Shown: positions 24,908 through 34,004, counted from the first letter of the stretch. The stretch is DNA of 64,000 nt from Glaciimonas immobilis (GCF_011947285.1 NZ_JAAOZT010000002.1:496001-560000), one strand, 5' to 3'. Notes: generated from the sequence alone by a model not told the origin. A program made the numbers and translations.

Positions 24908-25759
24908 TTAAGATGCGCTAAAAGTAGAGGTTAAGCGGCCAGTACCAGTTTTTTGTTTTGGTGTGATGCCGCCCAGGCCCATATGAGGCCGATCATGATT
25001 GTAAGTCCATAGCCAGCTGGTAGCAAAATTTTGTACCTCATCAATCGAATCAAACAGATGATGGGCCAGCCAATCATAGCGTACGGTCCTGTTATAACGT
25101 TCGACATACGCGTTTTGCTGCAGATTGCCAGGCTGGATGAACTCGATGCTGATGCCCCGCTTGGTGGCCCACGCCGATGTGACGGCACTGATATATTCCG
25201 GCCCGTTATCACAGCGGATGGCCCTGGGCTTGCCGCGCCACTCGATGACTTGATTAAGTGCCCGGATCACCCGTTTCGAAGGCAACGAGAAATCGACTTC
25301 AATACATAACCCTTCACGGTTGAAGTCATCAATGACGTTAAACAACCGAATACTGCGTCCATCAGCGAGCTGGTCATGCATGAAGTCCATTGACCACATG
25401 TCATTGATCTTGGTGGGCACTGCCAATGCCAGCGGCACGTCGCGCACGATCCGCTGGCACGGCTTGATGCGCAGATTCAGCTCCAGAGCCCGGTAAATCC
25501 GGTAGACGCGCTTATGGTTCCATTTGAAGCCTTTGACGTTGCGTAGATACAGAAAGCACAAACCGAACCCCCAATTACGCTGATTACTCGTCAAACATAC
25601 CAGCCAGTCGGCAATGACGGTGTTCTCAGAGGATAGTTTGGCGCAATAACGGTAACAGGTCTCGCTGATGCCAAAGGCCTGACATGCCACGCGAATCGTG
25701 ACCAATCTGTTTGTAACCGACCACTGCGCCATCTCTCTTCGTTTGGAGGGCGCTACCAC
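24908..25759 (-). CDS. IS3-family transposase OrfB (DDE integrase core)
   Basis: This 283-residue catalytic part has an HTH_21 region (RRNW-type [40 protein letters not shown]) and the rve core. The DDE triad appears as [18 protein letters not shown] and [16 protein letters not shown]. The start is not an independent site: the frame is entered by -1 frameshift from OrfA at the A-AAA-AAG heptamer (25759-25765), though a GTG lies at 25759. It looks intact. Confidence 0.92.
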   Translation of the reverse strand: MVAPSKRREMAQWSVTNRLVTIRVACQAFGISETCYRYCAKLSSENTVIADWLVCLTSNQRNWGFGLCFLYLRNVKGFKWNHKRVYRIYRALELNLRIKPCQRIVRDVPLALAVPTKINDMWSMDFMHDQLADGRSIRLFNVIDDFNREGLCIEVDFSLPSKRVIRALNQVIEWRGKPRAIRCDNGPEYISAVTSAWATKRGISIEFIQPGNLQQNAYVERYNRTVRYDWLAHHLFDSIDEVQNFATSWLWTYNHDRPHMGLGGITPKQKTGTGRLTSTFSAS

Positions 25760-26019
25760 TTTTTTATTAGCGCCTCAGTAACGATATCTGCCTTCAGGCG
25801 TTCCTCTGCGTACATCTTTTTTAGTCGCCGGTTCTCATCTTCCAGTTCCTTCATCCGCGTCATCAGAGAGGCATCCATGCCGCCAAATTTGGAGCGCCAC
25901 TTATAGAAGGTGGCAGTGCTGATGCCATGTTCGCGGCACAGGTCCGGTGCAGGACTGCCAGCTTCGGCCTGTTTCAAAATCTGCAGGATCTGGCTATCGG
26001 TAAAGCGTGATGTCTTCAT
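25753..26019 (-). CDS. IS3-family transposase OrfA
   Basis: This 88-residue protein has an N-terminal helix-turn-helix ([20 protein letters not shown], then [20 protein letters not shown]) and a leucine-zipper-like C-terminus ([20 protein letters not shown]). This is the DNA-binding subunit of IS3 elements. It ends at EALIKKW after the slippery codons ATA-AAA-AAG, where -1 slippage gives the OrfAB transposase. Confidence 0.92.
   Translation of the reverse strand: MKTSRFTDSQILQILKQAEAGSPAPDLCREHGISTATFYKWRSKFGGMDASLMTRMKELEDENRRLKKMYAEERLKADIVTEALIKKW
25759..25765 (-). other. IS3 -1 frameshift heptamer
   Basis: The codons ATA-AAA-AAG at the end of OrfA contain in-phase A-AAA-AAG. Slippage gives AAA-AAA then GTG-GTA-GCG, reading into OrfB. 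This is the textbook way IS3 elements make the fused transposase. Confidence 0.85.
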
Positions 26020-26084
26020 GTAAAAAATCCTTAAATTGCATTTGAGGAAATTCTACTTTTAAACGCTATCTTTTGGTGGGGGGA

Positions 26085-26462
26085 TTACCGCACGATGAAA
26101 CGCTTGCCACCGCGCTTGTACATTGTTCCCACCGCCAGCAATGACATGATCAATCTTGCGGGATCGAGATGAATGACCGTGAAATAGTTATTGCCGCTCT
26201 TCGCTGACATAACGCCCGAAATTATCGTCTCCTGGTTGGTGCCCAGAAGTGTCGTGCCGATGAGCGATCCAGCTTCGAGACCACCAGCGTTTCCCCATCG
26301 CGTATCTGGGCGAGCAACGCTTTGAACGGGGGCCGCTGGCTGGCTGACACCTTCATCCGCAAACCAGTAATCCATCTTGTAACCGGCCTTCTCAATATCG
26401 AAGGTCTGATTGGCGGTCGTCTGGTCTTTGGTGCTGACACGGCTATAAGCGAAGGTCGACAT
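26085..26462 (-). pseudogene. Broken serine resolvase (N-terminal half)
   Basis: The N-terminus STFAYSRVSTKDQTTANQTF is that of serine resolvase/invertase proteins, with the catalytic Ser in YSRVST. After WFADEGVS the frame shifts; the other frame continues ASQRPPFKALLAQIRDGETL and VVSKLDRS, then departs from the family before GRD. About half of the catalytic domain and the DNA-binding domain are missing. The tail (YFTVIHLDPARLIMSLLAVG) is unrelated, and the stop codon lies in the IS3 terminal repeat. It is not functional. Confidence 0.8.
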
Positions 26463-26522
26463 GATTAATCCTTAAATTTGATTGTCCGTAGTAATCCATG
26501 CTTGTCCGGTGTCGTCCAAATA

Positions 26523-26633
26523 TGTTCACTAACGGGTCAAATACATATGAACACGTTCAAAATATAAAAGGCTATATTTTGAACGCGTAAATCGTGTGGT
26601 TTTTGACTGTTCATATACTGTCGTTTTGAACAG
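26523..26633. repeat. Three-subsite res-like recombination region
   Basis: Upstream of the broken resolvase lie three inverted repeats with TGTTCA/CGTTCA half-sites. The first is TGTTCA...TGAACA (26523-26553, 31 bp). The second is CGTTCAAAATATA...TATATTTTGAACG (26554-26585, a 13-bp perfect stem). The third is CTGTTCA...TGAACAG (26607-26633, 27 bp). The gaps are 0 and 21 bp. Tn3/gamma-delta res sites have three such dimer sites with a short III-II gap and about 22 bp between II and I, counted away from the resolvase gene. The match in order, spacing and half-site is seen in sequence; recombination activity is inferred. Confidence 0.65.
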
Positions 26634-26856
26634 CGTTATATCAATGAAAATATTATGCCTACAGGCAATATCAGGAAAAATAAATATTAGTAGGTTTTAT
26701 AGTAATTTTCTTTGGCACAATTGAAAGGGCAATCTCTTGCTATGAAGGTAACTCACAGGAAATAAAAAAACTGTTATTTACCGAGAATAGAGAATAGTTA
26801 AAGAGAGACCAGTTATTCATACAATAAATATTTATAAATTCACTTGAGGGAATAAT

Positions 26857-27465
26857 ATGAAAACTTTCAATAAGTCGCTTGCTGCGGTCCTTATCTTATG
26901 CGCTGGCTCTACCGCCATGGCTAAATCTGTATCACTTAGTGATTTCGATACTAGTGCCACAACTATTCAAACCAGCAGCTTTGCTGCTGGAGCTACAACG
27001 CTAGTTTCACCAGAGGTTACTATTTCAAATGGAACGAACTATTTAGGTCGTTGGACTGGCACACAACTGAGTTACCTAGATACAAATACTGGGGGTCTTC
27101 TAGTTAAGTTTTCATCTCCCGTAGGAATGTTTGGTGCCGAATTTGTCGCTAACCATGTACCTGCAACTTTGTCGGTTTATTCAGCATCCAATATATTGAT
27201 TGACTCAATTACGTTGGGACCTACTGGACTTAAAACCATAAACGGTTTTCCGACCGGTTTTTTAGGATTGGCTGAAACAAGTAAAAAAATTGATCATGCC
27301 GTATTTAGTACAACCATGGCTAGAAATAGCATTTATATCGGCCCTATCGTGTATCAAGAAGTTTCTTCGACTGTTAGTCCAGTACCTGAACCAGAAACCT
27401 ACGCCATGCTAATGGGTGGCCTGGCGTTGATTGGCTGCATGGTCAGTCGTCGCAAGTCTTCATAA
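26857..27465 (+). CDS. PEP-CTERM sorting-domain secreted protein
   Basis: This 202-residue exported protein starts after GAGGG and has a signal peptide (FNKSLAAVLILCAGSTAMA, about residues 4-22). The C-terminus is a canonical PEP-CTERM signal: VPEPETYAMLMGGLALIGCM then VSRRKSS. Exosortase is expected to cut at PEP and release or anchor the protein in the cell envelope or biofilm matrix. The body is rich in Thr, Ser and Gly beta-strand sequence with no enzyme motif. It is monocistronic with a terminator just behind. Confidence 0.92.
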   Translation: MKTFNKSLAAVLILCAGSTAMAKSVSLSDFDTSATTIQTSSFAAGATTLVSPEVTISNGTNYLGRWTGTQLSYLDTNTGGLLVKFSSPVGMFGAEFVANHVPATLSVYSASNILIDSITLGPTGLKTINGFPTGFLGLAETSKKIDHAVFSTTMARNSIYIGPIVYQEVSSTVSPVPEPETYAMLMGGLALIGCMVSRRKSS

Positions 27466-27489
27466 TAATTAATTTTCTGTTGCAAGCAC

Positions 27490-27509
27490 AGCCCCGCAAG
27501 GGGCTTTTT
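27490..27509 (+). terminator. Rho-independent terminator of the PEP-CTERM gene
   Basis: The hairpin AGCCCC-GCAA-GGGGCT is followed by TTTT, 25 bp after the stop codon. The six-base-pair GC-rich stem with a tetraloop is typical. Confidence 0.9.
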
Positions 27510-27516
27510 CACGCTT

Positions 27517-27605
27517 GGCGATTCGTTGACGGAGTAAATTGACGAAAGCGGAAAAGGCAGGCCAGCGGTTTTTGCTAGTCTTATCATTGTGATCAACGAA
27601 TCGCC
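27517..27605. repeat. Long-range 13-bp inverted repeat
   Basis: GGCGATTCGTTGA (27517-27529) and TCAACGAATCGCC (27593-27605) are perfect inverted repeats separated by 63 bp. This could fold into an 89-base hairpin. It does not show the R/L boxes of an integron attC site. No gene is contained. Confidence 0.6.
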
Positions 27606-27762
27606 CCAATGTAACGAAAAAGCCTTAAGGAATTATTTTTGACAGTACCAGTAACAGTACGTTTAGATATTTAAAAGTAGAGAGTATTTGTTTATAAGGC
27701 GAAGACGAGATTATTAGATTCCCACCTTCCGAGAATAAATCCGCCGGTGTTTCAGGCAGACC

Positions 27763-27801
27763 AAAAACCCGTGATTTCATAGAGAAATCACGGGTTTTTT
27801 T
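27763..27801. terminator. Perfect 16-bp hairpin, possible bidirectional terminator
   Basis: AAAAACCCGTGATTTC (27763-27778), loop ATAGA and GAAATCACGGGTTTTT (27784-27799) form a perfect stem with a T tract on one side and an A tract on the other. That is the form of a two-way terminator. No complete gene stands immediately before it, so its original gene may be lost. Confidence 0.75.
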
Positions 27802-27886
27802 GTCACCTACGGTTCAATATCATTCGTTTATATTCCCATTTCATATGCCGATACTTTGTGTACTCTGATCGAGCTCAGTTTTGCAC

Positions 27887-27979
27887 GTCACGCCAGACAG
27901 TGACCACATCTTGGTACGTTATAAAAAGAAGGAGGCCAAGTTTCTCACCTTGAATCTGCCGTACGGTGTATTAAACTAA
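27887..27979 (+). pseudogene. Transposase C-terminal fragment (IS5/IS4-like)
   Basis: A 30-codon segment, VTPDSDHILVRYKKKEAKFL then TLNLPYGVLN and TAA, has no start. RYxxKExNFLxL-type segments occur near the C-termini of IS5-like transposases, so this is probably the tail of a deleted element. Evidence is short and the family is uncertain. Confidence 0.35.
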
Positions 27980-28196
27980 CAGGCACTCAGTGCTAAAAAA
28001 CATCATTGCCGGAAGTGGCTTACACGGGCTGACTAACGTGATGTATGGTGATGAAATGTGGTCGTCACTAGCCGACGGGCGGGCGCATTGATTAATCCAT
28101 TATTAGCCCGGTGCTTCTCTATACAGCATCGGACAAATTGTTTTGGTAAATAAGGTGTGGCATAACCCTCTTACCAACTCGCATCAGGAGATTAAC

Positions 28197-29267
28197 GTGA
28201 CGGAACCGCGCAAAGGTCAGGCCCCTCCAGTGCTTAAAAGAGATGAGTTTCATCTTGAATTTCGACGCTCTTATATGGACCCTACGTTTGATGCGGTGAA
28301 AGCAGAAATTACTAAATTAGAGGAGGTGGCGTGGGAAAACTATATCAACGGCAATAAGTCGCCAATTACAACCAAAGCTGGCCCGGATTTTGATGTGCCT
28401 GATTATGATTTATCGCTGGAATGGAGAGAAATACGGGATAAATTAATTGTGGCCGAGGCAACGCAAAAAAATTCCGCCACTAAATCGAGGGTGTTACTGA
28501 TTTGCGGCTCGGCACGTAATGATGGCAGTTGTCCTGGCGAAATATCCAAGACCTTTCGTTTAATAAAACTCGCAACCGAAACATTGGAAGCTGACGGTAT
28601 AGAAGTCGATTTTCTGGATCTCAGTCTACTTATTTCGGCTTATGACAAACATATTTATCCGTGCAAGGGCTGTGCTTCTACTGCCATGCCTTTATGTCAC
28701 TGGCCTTGTAGTTGTTATCCCAATCATGGTCAGCGTCAGACCAATGACTGGATGGCCGAGATTTATGAAAAATGGGTAGCTGCACATGCTGTTATTATCA
28801 TGACCCCGGTATACTGGTACCAAGCACCTGCGGTCCTGAAGTTGATGATAGACAGGCTCGTTTGCGCGGACGGCGGCAATCCCGATCCGACGACGACGTT
28901 AGGAAAAAACGCGAAGAAAGCTAAGGAACTGGAGCTGAAAGGGTGGTCATACCCCAAGCATTTAGCTGGTCGCGCTTATGGCCTGGTAGTTCATGGCGAT
29001 GTGGCGGGTATAGAAGGTGTGCGTCGGGGACTGTCGGATTGGCTGGATTGGATGGGCTTGCTTGATGCTGGTACATCCTCGCGATTAGATCGATTTATCG
29101 GTTATTACGAGTCCTATGCGGAAAGCCATGAGGTTTTAGATCGAGATGTGGCGGTGCAGCAGGAGGTGCGGAATGTTGCCAGCGCCGTTGCGAATGCCGT
29201 GGCTAAAATACGAGCAGGAGAATTCTCCCCTCCAGATGCCGATTTGCGGCGCCCCCGACCTAAATAA
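28197..29267 (+). CDS. Flavodoxin-fold NAD(P)H-dependent reductase
   Basis: The GTG at 28197 has AGGAG six bases upstream and gives 356 residues; the TTG at 28143 lacks such a site. The central domain is an NADPH-dependent FMN reductase/flavodoxin fold: SRVLLICGSARNDGSCPGEI binds FMN phosphate, and AHAVIIMTPVYWYQAPAVLK binds the flavin ring, followed by LMIDRLVCADGG. Residues 1-100 (DEFHLEFRRSYMDPTFDAVK) form an unusual N-terminal extension. A Cys-rich stretch, YPCKGCASTAMPLCHWPCSC, lies in the middle. The substrate is unknown. Confidence 0.85.
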   Translation: MTEPRKGQAPPVLKRDEFHLEFRRSYMDPTFDAVKAEITKLEEVAWENYINGNKSPITTKAGPDFDVPDYDLSLEWREIRDKLIVAEATQKNSATKSRVLLICGSARNDGSCPGEISKTFRLIKLATETLEADGIEVDFLDLSLLISAYDKHIYPCKGCASTAMPLCHWPCSCYPNHGQRQTNDWMAEIYEKWVAAHAVIIMTPVYWYQAPAVLKLMIDRLVCADGGNPDPTTTLGKNAKKAKELELKGWSYPKHLAGRAYGLVVHGDVAGIEGVRRGLSDWLDWMGLLDAGTSSRLDRFIGYYESYAESHEVLDRDVAVQQEVRNVASAVANAVAKIRAGEFSPPDADLRRPRPK

Positions 29268-29384
29268 GCAATGAAATCAACGTGCCTTACTATCTTTCTT
29301 GATCTCACACCACCTTCCGCCTTTGAACAACAGCGCAGGACATCTGGCGGTGCAGCTATCAATTGGCCTTGATTCGCAGCTCGA

Positions 29385-30485
29385 TCACACGGTCTGTACT
29401 TTCCTTGTGGTAGTGTTAAAGCCTTTCAGGAGAAATGTTTTCAATTTATTTGATAGAGCAATCTCAATATACTTGTACGTTAACGCCGACACCAAAATGG
29501 ACAACACAAAAGCTACAGCGACCAATATCAAGCCGTAGTAATCCCAATCAAATATTGGTGTTCGTTTCAATATTTTCTCTACGATATTGTAAAGTTTGGT
29601 GTGTAACAAATAGACCGAAAATGAAATTTCCCCCGCAAACAGAATGCATTTCGGCCATACGACGGGAAAGCGCTTTTCGTACTCGACCAGCGACAATAAC
29701 AAGAAAAAGCTCGGTATCATCCATCCCAAGGGTTTGTTCCCCCACATAAATCCGGTGGCATAACAGTAAATGAAAAATCCGGCACCGCTGGCTAGAAGGC
29801 AGGACCACACCAACCGGTGTTTGGCTGTCGACTTAAACGTATACACGTAGCCAATAAACACACCGAACAAGAATTCCAATAACATCGGATTGGTCGCGAG
29901 CTTCAGATAGGTATTCTCAAATGGGTAACCTATGTAAGTATTCAGTCCATGCCAGCCAAATAGGAGCGCGGGGATGAAGGTTAGCCCTGCGATTATCGTT
30001 ATCAACGCGGCCCATTTCCATCGGCCACACGCAATGGCGATTGCGGCCAGCGCATAAAACAGCATCTCGTAGTTAAGCGTCCAGCCTACTAAAATGCTGG
30101 CGTAGCCGTACATTGGTCCGGTCTGACTGCCGTCCAGAGGGATGAATAACAGTGAACGGCCTACCTCGTATAGGGACTTTAATGTGTTGCCCGGGCTAAG
30201 CAACAGGATGATGTAATACAGGGGAATGACACGACAAATGCGCTTGACAATAAATTCGAGGCTGGACGAGGGGCCATCGTTGAGATTGTTAGCAACGTAA
30301 AAAGTAATGAAGCCGCTAATCAAAAAGAATAAATCGACGCCTATCGCACCATTTATAAACAGCGTGTCGCCAAGGGTGGGGAAGGTCAGATTGAGTGCTT
30401 CTCTGTAATGGAAGCCGACGACTAGAAGCGCTGCTATGCCACGCAGAGCCTGAATTGAATTAATAGTATTTTTTACAGCTAGCAC
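29385..30485 (-). CDS. Acyltransferase 3 family membrane protein
   Basis: This 366-residue inner-membrane acyltransferase (OafA/NodX type) starts at GTG 30485 with AAGGAA upstream. The N-terminus SIQALRGIAALLVVGFHYRE is the family signature with RG and the catalytic His in FHYRE. FINGAIGVDLFFLISGFITF follows, with about ten hydrophobic helices. Such proteins acetylate sugars of O-antigen, exopolysaccharide or peptidoglycan. No polysaccharide genes adjoin it, so the acceptor is unknown. Confidence 0.9.
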   Translation of the reverse strand: MLAVKNTINSIQALRGIAALLVVGFHYREALNLTFPTLGDTLFINGAIGVDLFFLISGFITFYVANNLNDGPSSSLEFIVKRICRVIPLYYIILLLSPGNTLKSLYEVGRSLLFIPLDGSQTGPMYGYASILVGWTLNYEMLFYALAAIAIACGRWKWAALITIIAGLTFIPALLFGWHGLNTYIGYPFENTYLKLATNPMLLEFLFGVFIGYVYTFKSTAKHRLVWSCLLASGAGFFIYCYATGFMWGNKPLGWMIPSFFLLLSLVEYEKRFPVVWPKCILFAGEISFSVYLLHTKLYNIVEKILKRTPIFDWDYYGLILVAVAFVLSILVSALTYKYIEIALSNKLKTFLLKGFNTTTRKVQTV

Positions 30486-30614
30486 TAGTGTTTCCTTTAA
30501 AAGTGCCAGAGGTCGGATACGCTAAAACGTCAGTGATATCTATACTCTGTACGTTATAGTTAAGCCGAATTGTAACTTATGCGATGAGATGATTTTCGGA
30601 ATGGCGATGTGGCT

Positions 30615-30860
30615 TCACGCACTGGTGTTTTTTTTCTGAGAAATCCTGCCAATGTGAACGGTTTTACCAGCGGTATGTTTTGCGACATTTCTAGCGATGC
30701 GCATGATTTGAGCCCGCCCATCAGCATCCGCATTTAAGGAAAACGTTTGATTGCTCTCTCCGTAACCCCATTCCAGAAACGGAAATTGAAGCAAAAAATA
30801 AAACGCCGCAAAGAAGATTTTTATCGAAGTACTTATTCGTGCGTTGACCGTAGAAAACAT
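30615..30860 (-). CDS. Hypothetical small protein
   Basis: About 81 residues from the ATG at 30860; the frame is open to 30914. It has a hydrophobic stretch KIFFAAFYFLLQFPFLEWGY and a basic C-terminus (GKTVHIGRISQKKNTSA). No family is recognised and no clear ribosome site is seen. It may be a real short membrane-associated protein or a chance frame. Confidence 0.3.
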   Translation of the reverse strand: MFSTVNARISTSIKIFFAAFYFLLQFPFLEWGYGESNQTFSLNADADGRAQIMRIARNVAKHTAGKTVHIGRISQKKNTSA

Positions 30861-30963
30861 TGACGCAATTGAAGTCGATCTCGGATAGCAGCGTGAGTAG
30901 GGCGCAAGTTGCATCTATTTGGCCAAGTTACGCCGCGTTTAGCAGTTCGTAATTCAGCCACCT

Positions 30964-31896
30964 TCACACACCATCCGCAGAAACAAACCGGCGCTGCCGC
31001 ATCCATTTAGTCGCCACCCACTTTTCGCCGCGTTCAACCGGATTGCTTGCATGTAGCGAGCCGTGATCGACCTGATTGCGGCTGTTGCAATACTCGAAAT
31101 AAACCGCGTTGCCGCGTTGGGGCGAGACGCTCCAGCCCGCTTGCGGGAAAATTGTCTCGCCGCCGGATGCCACGTCGTTCAGATACGTCACCATGGTGCT
31201 GACGCGCTGTCCGCTGCGGGCTATCGAGTTTTGATTGGCGGCGTTGGATGGGATCAAAAAATCAAAATGCGGCGCGCTCCCGGCACCGGTCGGATAGTGC
31301 AGAATTTGCAGGCCTTCGCCATTTTCAATAGGAAGGTTCATGGCTTCCGAAATACGTTTGTCCAGACGGGCGATCAAGCCGTTTTCCTGAAGTCGAAAAA
31401 ACATGCCGAGACTGCTGCGTTGCCCGGTCACCACGTTCAGTCCCGTTGGGGGATCGACGACGGTGGAGCGGGTCAGGCGCGGTCGCGCCAAAGTAATGAG
31501 TTCTTCACACTCATCCGCACTGAGTAATCCTTCCAGTACCGCAAGCATCGGACGCGCAGCTCTTGCCGCGATACGTACCGAGCGGTCGGTGGTATGAAGC
31601 GTGGAGCCTGAGTGAAAAATAGGCGCCTCGTACACATAATCCGGCTCAGATGCTTGAGCTGATTGTCTGCCTGGCTGAGGTGCCTGCTGTGCGTCTTCAA
31701 TGACGACCGAATCGACCGGTGGCGGTTGACCCGATTGCCGTGCCGTGACAAATGCAGCCACAATCGCGTGCGCTGCTTGTGCTGTCATTTGCTGCGCCTG
31801 CATCTCCTGGATCAATGCAGTCGGCGCGCAGCCTTGATTGAGGTTGTGCAGGATCCAGACGCTTAAATCGGGAGAAAAGTGAATAACAGTGCTCAT
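30964..31896 (-). CDS. 2OG-Fe(II) oxygenase, prolyl 4-hydroxylase-like
   Basis: This 310-residue protein has a C-terminal P4H catalytic domain. The HxD iron ligands lie in GSAPHFDFL, the conserved GGETIFPQAGWSVSPQRGNA strand follows, and the distal His is in DHGSLHASNPV. The 2-oxoglutarate-binding Lys is in GEKWVATKWMRQR. It hydroxylates proline, or another residue, in a protein target. The N-terminal 100 residues (ALIQEMQAQQMTAQAAHAIV) are helical and Gln-rich and may bind the substrate. All catalytic residues are present. Confidence 0.9.
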   Translation of the reverse strand: MSTVIHFSPDLSVWILHNLNQGCAPTALIQEMQAQQMTAQAAHAIVAAFVTARQSGQPPPVDSVVIEDAQQAPQPGRQSAQASEPDYVYEAPIFHSGSTLHTTDRSVRIAARAARPMLAVLEGLLSADECEELITLARPRLTRSTVVDPPTGLNVVTGQRSSLGMFFRLQENGLIARLDKRISEAMNLPIENGEGLQILHYPTGAGSAPHFDFLIPSNAANQNSIARSGQRVSTMVTYLNDVASGGETIFPQAGWSVSPQRGNAVYFEYCNSRNQVDHGSLHASNPVERGEKWVATKWMRQRRFVSADGV

Positions 31897-31952
31897 CGTG
31901 TTTCAGGTTATGGATGGGTTAGCAGTTCTTTACAATAGCGTGGCTAAACAAA

Positions 31953-32591
31953 TTATAAATTGACCGCAATCCATCCTTCATCGGTTTTATGAAAGCTTTC
32001 CTGCAGTTCCATGACACCCGCGCCGCCAACGATGCGGGCAACCATCGGAAAAACCTGCCGCACTGCGGCGTCTTCGGTCCAGGGTGCTGCTTCTATCTTA
32101 TAGGTGTAGGTGACCACGGCTTCTTGCTGATCATTTGCGGTTTTTAGCATTTTCCATCCGACGACTTTGTCCAGACTAAGTTTGGCTGCACAAAAATCTC
32201 CTTGATGTACCTGTACGCTGCCGTCCGCAATCTGACTGCGCATTTCTTTGGTCAAATAATATTTTTTACCGGCGTCCGTCAGGTCGTAGCGTTTGACGTC
32301 GACCTTATGAAGCGTATCGGTTTCCGACTCTTTTAGGTCGACTGATGCTATCGATAACCGGACCAGACCAACTTTTTCCAGTACCGGCATTTGCAGCGCG
32401 TTTCTGCCTTTGGTATCTATGTCATGCTGGGAGACGTCAATAGGCCACGTGTATTTGGCGAGGCAAAGATCACCTTTTTTTTCCAGATAGGTGTTCATGC
32501 CGACGGTCATATTTTGCAGATTCGCATCCGATTTGGTGCTGCAGCCAGTGACTGCAAGAATGCAGACGGTACCGATAAGTGTTTTATTCAT
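31953..32591 (-). CDS. Secreted lipoprotein of unknown function
   Basis: This 212-residue protein has a lipoprotein signal MNKTLIGTVCILAVTGCSTK, with Cys17 as the lipidated residue. The body contains GDLCLAKYTWPIDVSQHDID and KYYLTKEMRSQIADGSVQVH. The repeated pattern of a Cys before a short Ala-Lys segment (LCLAKY, FCAAKL) may indicate a disulphide. No domain is recognised. It follows the cytochrome c peroxidase gene by 30 bp on the same strand and may be co-transcribed. Confidence 0.65.
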   Translation of the reverse strand: MNKTLIGTVCILAVTGCSTKSDANLQNMTVGMNTYLEKKGDLCLAKYTWPIDVSQHDIDTKGRNALQMPVLEKVGLVRLSIASVDLKESETDTLHKVDVKRYDLTDAGKKYYLTKEMRSQIADGSVQVHQGDFCAAKLSLDKVVGWKMLKTANDQQEAVVTYTYKIEAAPWTEDAAVRQVFPMVARIVGGAGVMELQESFHKTDEGWIAVNL

Positions 32592-32621
32592 TTTAATGAT
32601 AACGATTAAAGTTGATTTTGT

Positions 32622-34004
32622 TTAGTTCGCGCAGGTCGCGGACGTTGGTGTTTTTGCTGGATCGTAATCATCGCTTAACGTGCCAAGAAAGCAGATCAGG
32701 TCAGCGACGTTTTGATCCGACATCGGCGGTGCGCTGCCCGCTGCCCGCCCGTCGAGTGGTAGCTGGGTGTCTATATTGGTCCGGTAGGCTGCCTTTAGAT
32801 CGTTGTACTTTTGCACCTTACCGCCTACATATTGGGTCTTGATCAAGCCATAAGTTGGGAAGTTTTTATCGTTAACGCGTTTGGCAACGCCGCCGACGGT
32901 TGGATACCAAATTTGCGGGATCGTGTCGCGGGTGTTATAGAACTGGATTACCTGCTGCAACGAATGCATCACCCCGTTATGAAAAAATGTCGTGCGTGTA
33001 GCGACATTGCGCATGCTTGGTGCTTTAAACATGCCGCAGAATGGGTTAGGTGCGTCTGTGCTGATCGGTAGGTGATCGGTTCTGATGGTGCCGCACACGC
33101 CCATATCAAAATACGCTGGATCACTGTTTGCAGGGATGGCAGGGTTGCGTGGCACACTGATCGCCTCGTAAGAAAAATCGGTGAACAAAGCCGAGCTGCC
33201 ATTAAGACCGGCACCTTGATAATGGCAAGATGCGCAATTTCCTGTCTTGGGATCGGAAAATACATTTAAGCCGCGGCTTTCGGCAACGGTTAACGTGCCG
33301 CCAATTTTATTGCCGGCATACAGGTCAAACTTGCTGTTGTAAGGGTGAAAGCTAACATCTTCTAGTTGAAAGGCTTGTAGCGCGGCGGTTGCGTTAGTGA
33401 ATGCGGCGTCGGTGTTGGCAAACGCAGTGCTACCGAAGGCTTGCAAGAACAGCGGCGCGTAAGTAGAGGTGCGGATTTTAGCGACGACATCAGCGGGACG
33501 CGTGTTGGCCATTTCGTGCGGATCCATCAGCGGAATTTTTGCTTGTTCTACCAGGCTATTGGCGCGGCCATCCCAATTGAAGCCGCCGCCTGGACCGGGC
33601 ACGCTGATGCCGTCCGGGTTGTCCAGCAAATCCGCATAAGCGGGTGTGTTCTCTTTATAGCGCAATGACGGAACTGCTCTGGCACCGCCATCGGTGAGAG
33701 TCGGTCCGCCGAGTTGCACGGCCAGATCGTTTGGCGGGCCGTAGGCAAATTTTGGATCGTGGCAAGTCGCGCAGGCCATTTTTCCCGAACCGGATAAGGT
33801 GCGGTCAAAAAACATCTGTTGCCCTACCTGGGCCGCCAAACTGAGCGATTTAGCCGATTTAGCCGATTTAGCCGATTTGGCGGGCGCGGCTGCGGGCATT
33901 ACATTCTTAACGCCATTATTACTGCCGCTGCAAGCGACGAGGACTATTACTATCGCGCTAATCAATATAAAAAGATTTTGTCGCATAACGTTGCTACGCT
34001 GCAT
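32622..34004 (-). CDS. Di-haem cytochrome c peroxidase / MauG-family lipoprotein
   Basis: This protein has two haem-binding CxxCH motifs, MACATCHD (about residues 78-82 of 460) and NCASCHYQ (about 257-261), in the standard spacing of the CCP/MauG family. It has a lipoprotein signal ending LVAC. A 9-bp tandem repeat encodes KSAKSAKSAKS just after it, a likely linker. It should reduce peroxide or modify a partner protein in the periplasm. The ATG at 34004 has GGGAG upstream; the frame is open to 34058. It lies behind a phosphoesterase gene, a pairing seen in Burkholderiales. Confidence 0.88.
   Translation of the reverse strand: MQRSNVMRQNLFILISAIVIVLVACSGSNNGVKNVMPAAAPAKSAKSAKSAKSLSLAAQVGQQMFFDRTLSGSGKMACATCHDPKFAYGPPNDLAVQLGGPTLTDGGARAVPSLRYKENTPAYADLLDNPDGISVPGPGGGFNWDGRANSLVEQAKIPLMDPHEMANTRPADVVAKIRTSTYAPLFLQAFGSTAFANTDAAFTNATAALQAFQLEDVSFHPYNSKFDLYAGNKIGGTLTVAESRGLNVFSDPKTGNCASCHYQGAGLNGSSALFTDFSYEAISVPRNPAIPANSDPAYFDMGVCGTIRTDHLPISTDAPNPFCGMFKAPSMRNVATRTTFFHNGVMHSLQQVIQFYNTRDTIPQIWYPTVGGVAKRVNDKNFPTYGLIKTQYVGGKVQKYNDLKAAYRTNIDTQLPLDGRAAGSAPPMSDQNVADLICFLGTLSDDYDPAKTPTSATCAN

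Larger units (their letters stand above)
24892..26089 (-). mobile_element. Complete IS3-family insertion sequence
   Basis: The element of about 1.2 kb is bounded by imperfect inverted repeats of about 38 bp. The left end starts GGTAATCCCCCCA (24892-24904) and the right end finishes TGGGGGGATTACC (26077-26089); the inner parts both carry AAAAGTAGA. It encodes OrfA and OrfB joined by a -1 frameshift. No flanking target duplication of 3-5 bp is evident, so one flank has probably rearranged. The right end lies inside a broken resolvase frame. Confidence 0.88.

Noticed and set aside
24891-26090. Target-site duplication around the IS3 element.
   Set aside because: Comparison of 3-5 bp on each side at several possible boundaries gave no match.
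27517-27605. Possible integron attC site.
   Set aside because: The arms are perfectly paired and lack the GTTRRRY and RYYYAAC core boxes; no integrase or cassette array is nearby.
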